Assembly (NCBI GenBank): GCA_017621225.1
Contig: JAGATN010000037.1
Location: 1 to 64,000 of the forward strand
Origin: Muribaculaceae bacterium
GTDB taxonomy: Bacteria; Bacteroidota; Bacteroidia; Bacteroidales; Muribaculaceae
Direction of reading: 5' to 3'
Length of the DNA: 64,000 bases
Shown here one piece after another: positions 16,360-24,898 of this stretch (the stretch's first letter is position 1; the number at the start of each line of letters is the position of its first letter). A program made the position numbers and the translations under genes. The notes below the pieces were generated by a model, which saw only the letters and a list, made by a program, of their open reading frames with translations, had not been told where the DNA came from and did no database searches.

Positions 16360-17211
16360 ATGGATCAGGACAATTCACAGTATGAAATAAGGCCAAACGT
16401 ACTCGACTATGAAAAAATCAGCGAGATGGTTCCAAAACTTAAAGGACATCAAAAGCTCGTTGACTTTGCACTACGACTTTTCTCGGTCGACAAGGTAAAC
16501 TGGCTTCACCGCCACAATTACCACACGCCCGGAGTGCCGTTTACATCCGGACTGCTGACCGATCTGAACATAAAGCTGCGCATCGACAATCAGGCCGTTC
16601 TCGACAATCTGCCCGAAGGTGCATTCATAACCGTCAGCAACCATCCGTTCGGCGCGCTCGACGGCATCATATTGATAAACGTAATCGGAACACGCCGCCC
16701 CGACTTCAAGGTGATGGTCAACATGGTTTTGAACCACATATCGGCAATGCGTCCCAATTTCATAGCCGTCGACGCTCTTGCTTCCGACGACCCAAAAAAG
16801 AAAGCCGTGTCGATGCAAGGCATAAAGAGCGCCATAATGCAAGTGCGCCGTGGCAAGCCCCTCGGATTTTTCCCTGCCGGAGCAGTTTCGAAAATCAACG
16901 GCCATCTGCAGCTCGAGGATCGCGAATGGCAACCGTCGATAATACGCCTCATCGACCAACTTAAAGTGCCCGTGATACCCATATTTTTCCACGGCAGCAA
17001 CTCATGGTGGTTCAACCTGTTGGGAAAAATAAGCTGGCAATTGCGCACGCTGCGTCTGCCGGCCGAAGTGTTCCGCAAAAAGAATTCGACCATACATCTG
17101 TCGGTAGGCAACCCGATATCGGTGGAAGAACAGCAGGCACACGCATCATCGGTCGAAGAACTCGGACGATTCCTGAAACAAAAAACTTATGAATTGAGAT
17201 CATGGAAATAA
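16360..17211 (+). CDS. lysophospholipid/hemolysin-like acyltransferase
   Basis: A 283-residue protein of the PlsC-like acyltransferase superfamily. The motif NHPFGALDG (about residue 88) is the H-x(n)-D catalytic block in the form found in Bacteroidetes proteins labelled putative hemolysin. FFPAGAVSK is the second block (FPEG equivalent), and VPVIPIFFHGSNS the last. Relatives include the O-acyltransferase of glycine lipid synthesis (GlsA), so an N-acyl amino acid lipid is one possible substrate; a partner GlsB is not nearby. I start at 16360 (MDQDNSQ), just after the -7 element; earlier in-frame codons would precede the transcription start. It overlaps the next gene by 10 bp. Confidence 0.8.
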   Translation: MDQDNSQYEIRPNVLDYEKISEMVPKLKGHQKLVDFALRLFSVDKVNWLHRHNYHTPGVPFTSGLLTDLNIKLRIDNQAVLDNLPEGAFITVSNHPFGALDGIILINVIGTRRPDFKVMVNMVLNHISAMRPNFIAVDALASDDPKKKAVSMQGIKSAIMQVRRGKPLGFFPAGAVSKINGHLQLEDREWQPSIIRLIDQLKVPVIPIFFHGSNSWWFNLLGKISWQLRTLRLPAEVFRKKNSTIHLSVGNPISVEEQQAHASSVEELGRFLKQKTYELRSWK

Positions 17212-18428
17212 ACCTACCCGACATATCGCCTGAAGTGCAGCAGGCCAAAATGCGATTCGGAATAGTAGGCAATGCACCCGCACTGCTTGCCGCCGTATCG
17301 AGGGCCATTCAGGTGGCCCCGATCGACCTGTCGGTACTCATCACCGGCGAGAGCGGCACGGGCAAAGAGTTTTTTCCGAAAATAATACATAACTTCAGCT
17401 CCCGCAAGCACAACCGCTACATTGCCGTGAACTGCGGAGCCATCCCCGAAGGCACCATCGACTCCGAGCTGTTCGGCCATGAAAAGGGAGCCTTCACGGG
17501 AGCGGTGTCGTCGCGCAAGGGATATTTCGAAGAAGCCGACGGCGGCACCATTTTTCTCGATGAAGTGGCGGAGCTGCCCCTGACCACTCAGGCCCGACTG
17601 CTTCGCGTGCTCGAAACCGGCGAATTCATAAAGGTGGGTTCGTCGACCGTGCAGAAAACCAACATACGCATAGTGGCCGCTACTAACGTCGACATGCTCA
17701 AGGCCATCGAGGAGGGTCGATTCCGCGAAGATCTGTTCTATCGTCTGTCGACGGTGCAGATCTCCATTCCGCCGCTGCGCGAACGTGGCAACGACATACT
17801 ACTTCTGTCGCGAAAATTTGCCTCCGACTTTGCCGAGCGCTACCGCATGCCGCCAATAAGCTTCAGCGACGAAGCCCGACAGGCGCTGCTGCACTATCGT
17901 TGGCCCGGCAACGTGCGTCAGCTCAAGAACGTGATAGAACAAGTGGCACTGTTCGATGCCGGCCGCGAGGTAACGTCAACCGACATAAGCCGCAACATGC
18001 CCAACCATCCCAACGTCTACACACCTACGATATCCACCGAGCGCAACCATGACTATTCGCGCGAACGCGAACTGCTGTTCAACATGATGTTCAGGATGCA
18101 ATCGGAAATCGACAACTTGCGCGCCACGGTTGAGCGACTGTCGACGGCTCAACCGCTTATGCCGCCGCAACCCGAAATGCCGCAGACGCTGGTAAAATAC
18201 ACTCCGTTGCCAAAATCGCCGTTTACCGAAGCCACCACCATAGAGCCGGAACAGCCACAGGTGCGCCATGGCGCATCATCGTCAGCCATGACGCTCGAGG
18301 ATACCGAGAAGGAAACCATAAGGCGATCGCTCGAAAACAATGGCGGCCGACGCAAGGCAACGGCCCGCGAACTAAACATTTCGGAGCGCACTCTCTATCG
18401 CAAAATAAAGGAATACGGACTTGAATAA
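17202..18428 (+). CDS. sigma-54-dependent transcriptional activator without receiver domain
   Basis: A 408-residue regulator. The AAA+ domain spans about residues 18-250 with Walker A GESGTGKE, the sigma-54 contact loop GAFTGA, Walker B GGTIFLDEV and the arginine-finger region FREDLFYRL. A Gln/Pro-rich linker follows, then a C-terminal Fis-type HTH (ATARELNISERTLYRKIKEYG). There is no N-terminal response-regulator domain, so its input is unclear; the first about 20 residues are short. It overlaps the acyltransferase gene by 10 bp, so the two are co-translated. Such proteins are widespread in Bacteroidetes, often near envelope genes. Confidence 0.93.
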   Translation: MEINLPDISPEVQQAKMRFGIVGNAPALLAAVSRAIQVAPIDLSVLITGESGTGKEFFPKIIHNFSSRKHNRYIAVNCGAIPEGTIDSELFGHEKGAFTGAVSSRKGYFEEADGGTIFLDEVAELPLTTQARLLRVLETGEFIKVGSSTVQKTNIRIVAATNVDMLKAIEEGRFREDLFYRLSTVQISIPPLRERGNDILLLSRKFASDFAERYRMPPISFSDEARQALLHYRWPGNVRQLKNVIEQVALFDAGREVTSTDISRNMPNHPNVYTPTISTERNHDYSRERELLFNMMFRMQSEIDNLRATVERLSTAQPLMPPQPEMPQTLVKYTPLPKSPFTEATTIEPEQPQVRHGASSSAMTLEDTEKETIRRSLENNGGRRKATARELNISERTLYRKIKEYGLE

Positions 18429-18513
18429 ACATACGTATTGCATTTTAAATGATTTTTTTACTAAAGAAATGTTAAAACAAGCATGTTTTAAGCATTATTT
18501 AAAATATTAGTAT

Positions 18514-18521
18514 TACTTTTG
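18514..18521 (+). promoter_or_regulatory. -7 element of small-RNA candidate A
   Basis: TACTTTTG matches TAnnTTTG. An inverted repeat TTAAAACA/TGTTTTAA (18472-18479, 18484-18491) lies at the -33 position. The block AATGTTAAAACAA just upstream is shared with small-RNA candidate B. Confidence 0.5.
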
Positions 18522-18526
18522 TACGT

Positions 18527-18597
18527 GTGTTTTTCATAGTATTAGATTAAGATAAAGGTTTAAAGGAAAATAGATGTCGTGAGACATCTATTTTTTT
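18527..18597 (+). ncRNA. small-RNA candidate A (paralogue of 53800-53866)
   Basis: A short transcription unit: -7 element at 18514, then GTGTTTTTCATAGTATTAGA (18527-18546) that matches candidate B in all but one base, an A-rich middle, and a perfect terminator (AAAATAGATGTC / GACATCTATTTT around GTGA, 18567-18594, with T run). No start codon with a useful frame is inside. It ends 64 bp before the Sua5 gene, which has its own -7 element, so it is more likely a free RNA than a leader. The size and exact 5' end are inferred. Confidence 0.55.
18567..18597 (+). terminator. intrinsic terminator of small-RNA candidate A
   Basis: A 12-bp perfect stem (arms 18567-18578 and 18583-18594) with a GTGA tetraloop and a T run. 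Confidence 0.85.
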
Positions 18598-18609
18598 ATA
18601 TATTTTTCT

Positions 18610-18617
18610 TAAATTTG
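18610..18617 (+). promoter_or_regulatory. -7 element upstream of the Sua5 gene
   Basis: TAAATTTG, 43 bp before the GTG start of the Sua5 gene and just after the terminator of small-RNA candidate A. Confidence 0.5.
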
Positions 18618-18660
18618 TAGTGATACTGAATACACCACTACATTATACTCTTCAAAATCC

Positions 18661-19272
18661 GTGAAAAGTCTACGAATATACCCCGACAACATAAACGACC
18701 GTTTCATAAGCGAAGCCGTCGAAGCTTTGCGTGCCGGAAAGTTGATAATATATCCTACCGATACGTTGTATGCCATAGGATGCAATGCACTTAACAACAA
18801 TGCCATCGAACGCATTTGTTCGCTAAAAGGCATCAATCCGCAAAAGCAGTTTCTGTCGATAGTATGCAGCGACCTCTCCCAATCGTCGGAATACGCACGC
18901 ATCGACAACAAGGCATTCAAGATGCTGCGCGACAATCTGCCCGGAGCATTCACCTTCATACTGCCGGCCTCGACGTCGCTCCCCAAAATATTCAAAGGAC
19001 GCAAAACGGTAGGCGTAAGAATACCCGACAACAAAATAGCGCGCGAGCTCGCGCGCGAACTCGGCAATCCGATATTGTCGACATCGATAGAATGGAATCC
19101 CGAAGTGGAAGCCGAAGCCATCGAACCTGACGAAATATCGCTGCGCTACTCATCGAGCATCGACATAATGATAAACGGTGGCAAGGGCGACATAACGCCG
19201 TCGACCATCGTAGACCTCACCGACAGTTCGTCGCCCGAAATTACGCGCGAGGGCAAAGGCACTCTTTTATGA
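18661..19272 (+). CDS. L-threonylcarbamoyladenylate synthase (Sua5/YciO/YrdC family)
   Basis: A 203-residue protein with the YrdC fold. The family makes threonylcarbamoyl-AMP from threonine, bicarbonate and ATP for the t6A tRNA modification at position 37. Visible core: AGKLIIYPTDTLYAIGC (about residues 24-40, with the KxR/SxN-type nucleotide pocket further on), LKGINPQKQFLSIVC, LPGAFTFILPAS and TVGVRIPDN. It uses a GTG start. The sequence is shorter than two-domain Sua5 proteins, so it is the TsaC/YciO type. It starts the run Sua5 - ATPase/DUF4435 - menA - ThiF-like. Confidence 0.88.
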   Translation: MKSLRIYPDNINDRFISEAVEALRAGKLIIYPTDTLYAIGCNALNNNAIERICSLKGINPQKQFLSIVCSDLSQSSEYARIDNKAFKMLRDNLPGAFTFILPASTSLPKIFKGRKTVGVRIPDNKIARELARELGNPILSTSIEWNPEVEAEAIEPDEISLRYSSSIDIMINGGKGDITPSTIVDLTDSSSPEITREGKGTLL

Positions 19273-19351
19273 CAAGCTCCGCGCGCGCCGGCGGCTGCGT
19301 CAATATTTAGTTCACACAGGCATCCAAGCACCACAAAAACACAAATCGAGC

Positions 19352-20932
19352 ATGAAAATAGCATTTCCACCACGTAATGACGGCAGTTTCGACAGCTTAC
19401 CCGACAATGTAAGAAAAATAGTGATAGTCGGTGCCAACGGTGCCGGGAAAACGCGCTTCTCGAACAAGCTCGAAAACGACATCAAAGGCCATACCTTCAG
19501 GCTATCGGCTCTGCGTGCGCTGTACGAGCGCGACACCCCCGCAAAACGCAACAGCGACATCGACCGCCTGTATGCGCGCTCGGGAGCGCCGGCCACTCTC
19601 ATGCCCGAAAGCTCACTGGAGTTAGACTCGCTGCTGTCGATACTGATGCATGACGAGATGATAAACCTCATAGGCTATAAGGTGGCTCTGTCGTCGAATC
19701 CGCAAGCACAGATGCAGCCGACGAAGCTCGACAAGGTGATATCGCTGTGGCAAGAGGTGTTTCCCGACAACAAGATACTCATAGAAACGGGCAAGATGCT
19801 TTTCAGCCGACGGACCGACGACGAAAGCTATTCGGCCCTCAAGCTATCGGATGGCGAAAAAGCGGTGATGTACTACATAGGCGCAACGCTATATGCTCCG
19901 AAAAATTCGGTAATATTCATAGACAGCCCCGAGTATTTCCTGCACCCGTCGATATTGCAGTCGCTTTGGAACAGAATAGAGATAATGCGCCGCGACTGCC
20001 TGTTCGTGTACACCACGCACGACCTCGAATTTGCATCGTCGCGCACGGATGCCACCACGATATGGGTGCGCAGCTACTCCCCCGAAAGCAACACGTGGGA
20101 TTACGATCTGCTGCCTCCGCAATCGAGCCTCACCGAAGAAATGTATCTGACAATAATCGGCGCGCGCAAGCCTGTCATGTTCATCGAGGGCGACGGCGTG
20201 CACTCCATTGACTCAAAGCTATATCCGCTCGTGTTCAAGGACTACACCGTGAAGGCGCTCGGAAGCTGCAACAAGGTAATAGAAGCCACGCGCACATTCA
20301 ACGACCTCAACTCGTTTCACCACATGGACTCCTGCGGCATCGTCGACCGCGACAGGCGCGACGCATTCGAAGTGGCTTATCTGCGCCGCAAGAAGATAAT
20401 GGTGCCCGACGTGGCCGAGATAGAAAACATACTGATGCTCGAAGAAGTGGTGCGTACTGTGGCAAAGAGCCGCAACCGCAATGAAGACAAGGCTTTCGAG
20501 AGAGTCAGGCGGTCGCTCATATCGATGTTCAGGCAGGACATTCACCAACAAGCGCTCCTGCACACGCGCCACAAAGTGAAACGTACGGTGGAATACCGCA
20601 TCGACGGCCGATTTACCGACATCGGAATGCTCGAACGTCATCTCGACGGACTGCGCAAGGAGATTAATCCGCGCGGCCTATACGAAGACTTCTGCCGCGA
20701 ATTTCACCGTTACGTAGACACGGCCGATTACCGCAACATACTGCGAGTATATAACCAGAAGTCAATGATACCGGGCAGCAACGTAGCCGCCCTGTGCGGA
20801 TTAAAGAACAAGGAAGACTACATCAAAACGATTTTGAACATATTATCGGAAAACGGCCCCGGAGCAGAACGCATACGCCGTGCAGTGACCGACTGCTTCG
20901 ACCTCGGGACCGACAAAAATGAGGAACAATGA
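19352..20932 (+). CDS. OLD-like ABC ATPase with C-terminal DUF4435/Toprim-like domain
   Basis: A 526-residue soluble protein. Residues 1-230 form an ABC-type ATPase: Walker A GANGAGKT (27-34), signature LSDGEKA (165-171), Walker B SVIFIDSPE (about 186-194) and the switch His in TTHD (221-224). The second half has a Toprim-like pattern, VMFIEGD (275-281) and CGIVDRDRRD (328-337), as in DUF4435 and in OLD-family nucleases. Such ATPase-nuclease proteins are often antiphage or DNA-repair factors, but a housekeeping role is possible here because the stop codon overlaps the menA start (ATGA). The region 80 bp upstream contains no obvious promoter. Confidence 0.82.
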   Translation: MKIAFPPRNDGSFDSLPDNVRKIVIVGANGAGKTRFSNKLENDIKGHTFRLSALRALYERDTPAKRNSDIDRLYARSGAPATLMPESSLELDSLLSILMHDEMINLIGYKVALSSNPQAQMQPTKLDKVISLWQEVFPDNKILIETGKMLFSRRTDDESYSALKLSDGEKAVMYYIGATLYAPKNSVIFIDSPEYFLHPSILQSLWNRIEIMRRDCLFVYTTHDLEFASSRTDATTIWVRSYSPESNTWDYDLLPPQSSLTEEMYLTIIGARKPVMFIEGDGVHSIDSKLYPLVFKDYTVKALGSCNKVIEATRTFNDLNSFHHMDSCGIVDRDRRDAFEVAYLRRKKIMVPDVAEIENILMLEEVVRTVAKSRNRNEDKAFERVRRSLISMFRQDIHQQALLHTRHKVKRTVEYRIDGRFTDIGMLERHLDGLRKEINPRGLYEDFCREFHRYVDTADYRNILRVYNQKSMIPGSNVAALCGLKNKEDYIKTILNILSENGPGAERIRRAVTDCFDLGTDKNEEQ

Positions 20933-21807
20933 AAAAATTTAAATGCTGGATAGAGGCCGTAAGGCTACGAACTCTGCCCGCTTCGGTGTCAGGCGTAGTC
21001 ACCGCCATGGCATTGGCCGCATCGCACCATTCGCTCGACATCCTACCGGCCATGCTTTGCCTTGCCTTTGCAGTGCTGGCACAAATAGCATCGAATTTTG
21101 CCAACGAATATTACGATTTCAAGGCCGGCCTCGACAAGCCCGGGCGCGAAGGCCCGCGACGCGGGGTGACCGAAGGCGACATCTCGCCCAAAGCCATGCG
21201 CAACGCCACGTTTGCCACGCTCGGCGTAGCGTGCGTGATAGGATGCAGCCTGATAGCTTATTCGGGGTGGTGGCTCATACCCGTGGGCATATTCATAGCC
21301 CTCGGCGCACTCGCTTACAGCACCGGACCTTATCCGCTATCGCACCATGGACTCGGCGAAGTGGCCGTAATGATTTTTTTCGGCATAATACCGGTCAACT
21401 TCACCTACTACCTTGCAAGCGGACAATGGAGCGTCGACATACTTTATGCCTCGCTGGCCGTAGGATTCATGGTAAGCAACATAATCATAGTAAACAATTA
21501 TCGTGATGCCGACGCCGACGCCGAAGTGGGCAAGCGCACTCTCGCCGTGACGTGGGGTCGCAAAGCCCTACTCGCCATATATCTGGCAAACGGCATTGCT
21601 GCATCGGCGCTGATATGCATTTCGTTTGCACCCGGCACTGCCACAACCGTAATCATGGCCATCTACCTGGCACTGCACATCTTGCTTACGCTGCGCATAA
21701 ATCGCCTGAAAGGGAGCGCGCTCAACCCGATGCTCGGAATCACGGCAATACTAATATTTGCCGTATCGATAGCGTTGCTGATATCGGCTGAATGCAATGC
21801 CGCATGA
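20929..21807 (+). CDS. menA: 1,4-dihydroxy-2-naphthoate polyprenyltransferase
   Basis: A 292-residue integral membrane enzyme of the UbiA superfamily. It attaches the isoprenoid tail to 1,4-dihydroxy-2-naphthoate in menaquinone synthesis. The two Asp-rich motifs are present: NEYYDFKAGLD (about residue 60) and NNYRDADADAEVGKRTL (about 185). Eight to nine hydrophobic helices are seen. The start overlaps the stop of the ATPase gene (ATGA). Other men genes are not in the window. Confidence 0.93.
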   Translation: MKKFKCWIEAVRLRTLPASVSGVVTAMALAASHHSLDILPAMLCLAFAVLAQIASNFANEYYDFKAGLDKPGREGPRRGVTEGDISPKAMRNATFATLGVACVIGCSLIAYSGWWLIPVGIFIALGALAYSTGPYPLSHHGLGEVAVMIFFGIIPVNFTYYLASGQWSVDILYASLAVGFMVSNIIIVNNYRDADADAEVGKRTLAVTWGRKALLAIYLANGIAASALICISFAPGTATTVIMAIYLALHILLTLRINRLKGSALNPMLGITAILIFAVSIALLISAECNAA

Positions 21808-21840
21808 CAAGTATATGACACTTTTCACAACCATTCGGAA

Positions 21841-22584
21841 ATGACAATGCTTACTGAAGAAGAACGCGTGCGCTATGCCCGACAAATAGCCTTGCCGCAA
21901 TTCGGCGAAGAAGGACAGATGCGACTCAAGGAGGGAAGCGTACTGATAATAGGTGCCGGAGGACTCGGATCGCCCGTGGCCATGTATCTCGCGGCGGCAG
22001 GCGTGGGACGCATAGGCTTGGTGGACGGCGACAATGCCGACCTTACAAACCTGCAACGCCAGATAATACACACCACCGCCGACGTGGGCAGACCGAAAGT
22101 CATATCGGCAGCCGAAAAACTCACGGCCATAAACCCCGACATTACGATAGAGCCACACAACCGATTCGTGAATGCCGACAACATACACAACCTCATATCG
22201 AACTACGACTTCGTAATCGACGCCACCGACAATTTCGACATAAAGCTGCTCGTAAACGATGCCTGCGTAGAGGCCGGCAAAGCCTATTGCCACGGAGCCA
22301 TATGGCGCTACGAAGGCCAGCTCACCACAGTGACGCCCAGCTCGGCCTGCTACCGATGCTTGTTTTCATCAGTGCCGTCAAAGGAACAGGCCAAAGGCCC
22401 CATCGGAGTGCTGCCCGGCGTAATAGGAACGCTGCAAGCCACCGAAGCGGTAAAATATCTTTCGGGAATAGGCACGTTGCTAACCGGCAAGCTGCTGCGA
22501 TTTGACGCGCTGACGATGCAGTTCACCACCATATCGTTTGGCATATCGCCCGACTGCCCGCACCATTCGCACAAGCACAACTAA
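21841..22584 (+). CDS. HesA/MoeB/ThiF family E1-like adenylyltransferase
   Basis: A 247-residue E1-like protein. Proteins of this fold adenylate the C-terminal Gly-Gly of ThiS/MoaD-type sulfur carriers. Visible: RYARQIALPQFGEEGQ, the nucleotide loop GAGGLGSP (38-45), DGDNADLTNLQRQ and DATDNFDIKLLVND. The first zinc Cys pair is present (CYRC), but the second is C-P-H-H (SPDCPHH). The segment where ThiF has a catalytic Cys before the AGV/GVxxP loop reads EQAKGPIGVLPG, with no Cys. No sulfur carrier or thiamine gene is adjacent, so the partner is unknown. Start by ATG 21841; a second ATG follows two codons later. Confidence 0.85.
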   Translation: MTMLTEEERVRYARQIALPQFGEEGQMRLKEGSVLIIGAGGLGSPVAMYLAAAGVGRIGLVDGDNADLTNLQRQIIHTTADVGRPKVISAAEKLTAINPDITIEPHNRFVNADNIHNLISNYDFVIDATDNFDIKLLVNDACVEAGKAYCHGAIWRYEGQLTTVTPSSACYRCLFSSVPSKEQAKGPIGVLPGVIGTLQATEAVKYLSGIGTLLTGKLLRFDALTMQFTTISFGISPDCPHHSHKHN

Positions 22585-22609
22585 TAGGCCACTCGGCAAA
22601 CCTTAACAA

Positions 22610-22643
22610 GAAAGCCGCCCTCAAACTTTCAAGGGCGGCTTTC
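22610..22643. terminator. bidirectional hairpin between convergent genes
   Basis: GAAAGCCGCCCT (22610-22621) pairs perfectly with AGGGCGGCTTTC (22632-22643) around a 10-nt loop. It lies between the stops of the ThiF-like gene and the convergent DUF1080 gene. The T run is poor on both strands. Confidence 0.75.
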
Positions 22644-22681
22644 CATATATTCAAATACTATCAATAAGCGGAGGGAGGAGT

Positions 22682-23461
22682 TTACATCTCACGAATCCAG
22701 ATGTTGCGGAAGCTGATGGGTTCGCTCGGATCGCCGTGCGACTGCAAACGTATCGGGCCTGCGCCATGCTTCACCACGCGGGGGAATCCGATGTATTCGG
22801 TGGTTCCGAGTATGGTGGTGTTGTTTTGCAATACCACGCCGTTCTGTATCACCGTAACCGTGGGAGGCACGCGGTAAGTACCGTCTTCCTTGAACACCGG
22901 AGCGGTGTATATGATGTCGTAAACGTTCCATTCGCCGGGCTTGCGCATTGCATTGGCCAACGGAGGCGTCTGCTTGTATATGCTACCGGTCTGACCGTTC
23001 ACGTAAGTTTCGTTGTTGTAGCAATCAAGAATCTGCACTTCGTACATGTCCTGCAAGAACACGCCGCTGTTGCCTCGTGCCTGGCTGCTGCCCGAAATGT
23101 TTTCCGGCACGCACCATTCGAGATGCAGCTGGAAGTTGTCGAACTTCTGCTTGGTGAGTATGTCACCTTTCTTCTTGTTCACCGTCATCACGCCGTCATG
23201 CACATCCCAAGCGGCGGGATCGCCATTCGGACTTTGCCATGCCGACAAATCCTTTCCATCAAAAAGCACTATCGCGTCAGAGGGTGCCGAATTGGTTGTA
23301 ATGTTGCCGGGAGTAACTATTTTTGGTTGCGGAGTCCAATATTCCGACATTCCGGGAGTCATTTTTTCCCGTTCCGGATACTTTTTCTGCGCTACGACGC
23401 CAAATGTCGTGACCACGGCAAGTGCCGCAGCCGCCAATCTGATTACATTGATTCTCTCCAT
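22682..23461 (-). CDS. exported DUF1080 (3-keto-disaccharide hydrolase) domain protein
   Basis: A 259-residue protein with an N-terminal signal (IRLAAAALAVVTTFGVVAQ). Residues about 60-259 form a concanavalin-like DUF1080 domain: IVLFDGKDLSAWQ, DNFQLHLEWCVP, RGNSGVFLQDMYEVQILDCY and the C-terminal GPIRLQSHGDPSEPISFRNIWIRE. Members of this family include hydrolases of 3-keto-glycosides; many act in the periplasm or at the cell surface. It stands alone, with its own -7 element, opposite rplY. Confidence 0.88.
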   Translation of the reverse strand: MERINVIRLAAAALAVVTTFGVVAQKKYPEREKMTPGMSEYWTPQPKIVTPGNITTNSAPSDAIVLFDGKDLSAWQSPNGDPAAWDVHDGVMTVNKKKGDILTKQKFDNFQLHLEWCVPENISGSSQARGNSGVFLQDMYEVQILDCYNNETYVNGQTGSIYKQTPPLANAMRKPGEWNVYDIIYTAPVFKEDGTYRVPPTVTVIQNGVVLQNNTTILGTTEYIGFPRVVKHGAGPIRLQSHGDPSEPISFRNIWIREM

Positions 23462-23498
23462 AATTAAAATAAGCTTTATATTGGTTTAAAATCTAATG

Positions 23499-23506
23499 CA
23501 AATATA
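23499..23506 (-). promoter_or_regulatory. -7 element of the DUF1080 gene
   Basis: On the minus strand TATATTTG, 38 bp before the start codon. A possible ATTG -33 lies 24 bp further upstream. Confidence 0.55.
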
Positions 23507-23524
23507 TGAAAAATCGACAAGAGC

Positions 23525-23556
23525 GTTGCCCAATTGACAAAAAAAACGTAACTTTG
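23525..23556 (+). promoter_or_regulatory. promoter of the rplY operon
   Basis: GTTG (23525-23528), 20 bp, then TAACTTTG (23549-23556). The rplY start is 86 bp downstream, leaving an untranslated leader of about 80 nt. Confidence 0.65.
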
Positions 23557-23641
23557 CAGTCGCTTTTTCGCATCCGTGTGATGGGAAATTAAGAGCAAAC
23601 TAACACTTAATTTTGAGTAACACATTTAATTAACATCCGAA

Positions 23642-24292
23642 ATGAAGCAATTTCAACTCTCAGCCGAACCCCGTACTGACCTCGGCAAAAAGGCAGCTAA
23701 AGCCCTTCGTAAAGAAAACAAGATTCCCGTAGTGCTTAACGGCGGCGAAATCATCACCCTCCCTTACAGCGGCACACTCCGTGCAGGCGAAAAAGTCGTT
23801 GAAATAGGTAACGGCAAGGGCCTTATCACTACCGACCTCGTAGTAACCAACGAAGCTGTTCGCAAGCTCATCTATACTCCCGACATCTACGCCATCGAAC
23901 TCGACCTCCACGGCGAAAAGCGCATGGCTGTGTTGAATGACATCCAGTTCCACCCGGTAAAAGACACCATCCTTCACATCGACCTTCTTGAAGTATCGGA
24001 AAACAAGCCCGTAACCATCGAAGTTCCCGTTCAGCTCGACGGCCACGCCGAAGGTGTTAAAGCCGGTGGTAAGCTTTCGCTCTCAATGAAGAAGATCAAG
24101 GTTAAGGCTATCTACACCAAGATACCCGAACGCGTTGTTATCAACGTTGACAACCTCGGCCTCGGCAAGACCCTCCAGATCGGCGACCTGCACTTCGAAG
24201 GTCTCGAACTGATGAACGCAAAGAACGCCGTAGTTTGTGCCGTTCAGCTGACTCGTGCAGCTCGTGGTGCACAGGCTGCAGCCGCAAAATAA
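23642..24292 (+). CDS. rplY: 50S ribosomal protein L25 (TL5/CTC type)
   Basis: A 216-residue long-form L25 that binds 5S rRNA. The N-terminal beta-barrel begins LSAEPRTDLGKKAAKALRKENKIPVVLNGG, and the CTC-type C-terminal domain (about 95-190) contains IPERVVINVDNLGLGKTLQIGDL. A short Ala-rich tail (ARGAQAAAAK) closes the protein. First gene of rplY-pth-hslR, an order seen in other Bacteroidetes. Confidence 0.96.
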   Translation: MKQFQLSAEPRTDLGKKAAKALRKENKIPVVLNGGEIITLPYSGTLRAGEKVVEIGNGKGLITTDLVVTNEAVRKLIYTPDIYAIELDLHGEKRMAVLNDIQFHPVKDTILHIDLLEVSENKPVTIEVPVQLDGHAEGVKAGGKLSLSMKKIKVKAIYTKIPERVVINVDNLGLGKTLQIGDLHFEGLELMNAKNAVVCAVQLTRAARGAQAAAAK

Positions 24293-24322
24293 CGATTACC
24301 GACAATCAGTTACACACGATTA

Positions 24323-24886
24323 ATGAAATACTTAATTGTAGGTTTGGGCAACATAGGCGACGAATACCGCCAGACCCGCCACAATGTAGGATTTATGATA
24401 TTGGATGCCTTTGCAAAGGCATCCAATATTTCTTTTGTCACCGAACGCTACGGCGACGTGGCTCACGTAAGGTTGAAAAACAAGCAGCTTACGCTGCTCA
24501 AGCCTTCGACATACATGAACCTGAGCGGTAACGCCGTGCGATATTGGAAAGAGAAAGAGGGCATCGACATCAACAACATCCTGGTGCTCGTCGACGACAT
24601 AGCATTGCCATTCGGCACCATACGCATAAAGCCCTCGGGCAGCGACGCCGGACACAACGGGCTGAAAAACATCGCCGCGATGCTGTCGACCACCGCATAT
24701 CCGCGATTGCGCTTCGGCATAGGCAACGACTACCCCAGAGGCGGACAAATCGACTACGTGCTCGGTGCGTTCACCCTCGACCAGAGGCAGATGATGCCCA
24801 CGCGCATCGACGTGGCGATAGAGGCCATCAAGACATTCTGCCTTGCCGGCATACAAATAGCAATGAATACGTTTAACAACAAATAA
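24323..24886 (+). CDS. pth: peptidyl-tRNA hydrolase
   Basis: A 187-residue enzyme that releases tRNA from peptidyl-tRNAs dropped by the ribosome. Visible: [21 protein letters not shown] (split here as LIVGLGNIG and TRHNVGF with the catalytic His), [10 protein letters not shown], and [25 protein letters not shown] with the second key residues. The codons for residues 26-36 form a 32-bp perfect palindrome (24398-24429), which is unusual inside a coding region. It lies 30 bp after rplY and 12 bp before the S4 gene. Confidence 0.96.
   Translation: MKYLIVGLGNIGDEYRQTRHNVGFMILDAFAKASNISFVTERYGDVAHVRLKNKQLTLLKPSTYMNLSGNAVRYWKEKEGIDINNILVLVDDIALPFGTIRIKPSGSDAGHNGLKNIAAMLSTTAYPRLRFGIGNDYPRGGQIDYVLGAFTLDQRQMMPTRIDVAIEAIKTFCLAGIQIAMNTFNNK
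24398..24429. repeat. 32-bp perfect palindrome inside pth
   Basis: The half-site ATATTGGATGCCTTTG (24398-24413) is followed without spacer by its exact reverse complement (24414-24429). The DNA could extrude a cruciform, and the mRNA could fold a 14-15 bp stem just inside the gene. Confidence 0.9.
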
Positions 24887-24898
24887 CCACACCGCCCC

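Noticed and set aside
22610-22643. A riboswitch or leader hairpin
   Set aside because: It sits between two convergent stop codons and is best explained as a shared terminator.
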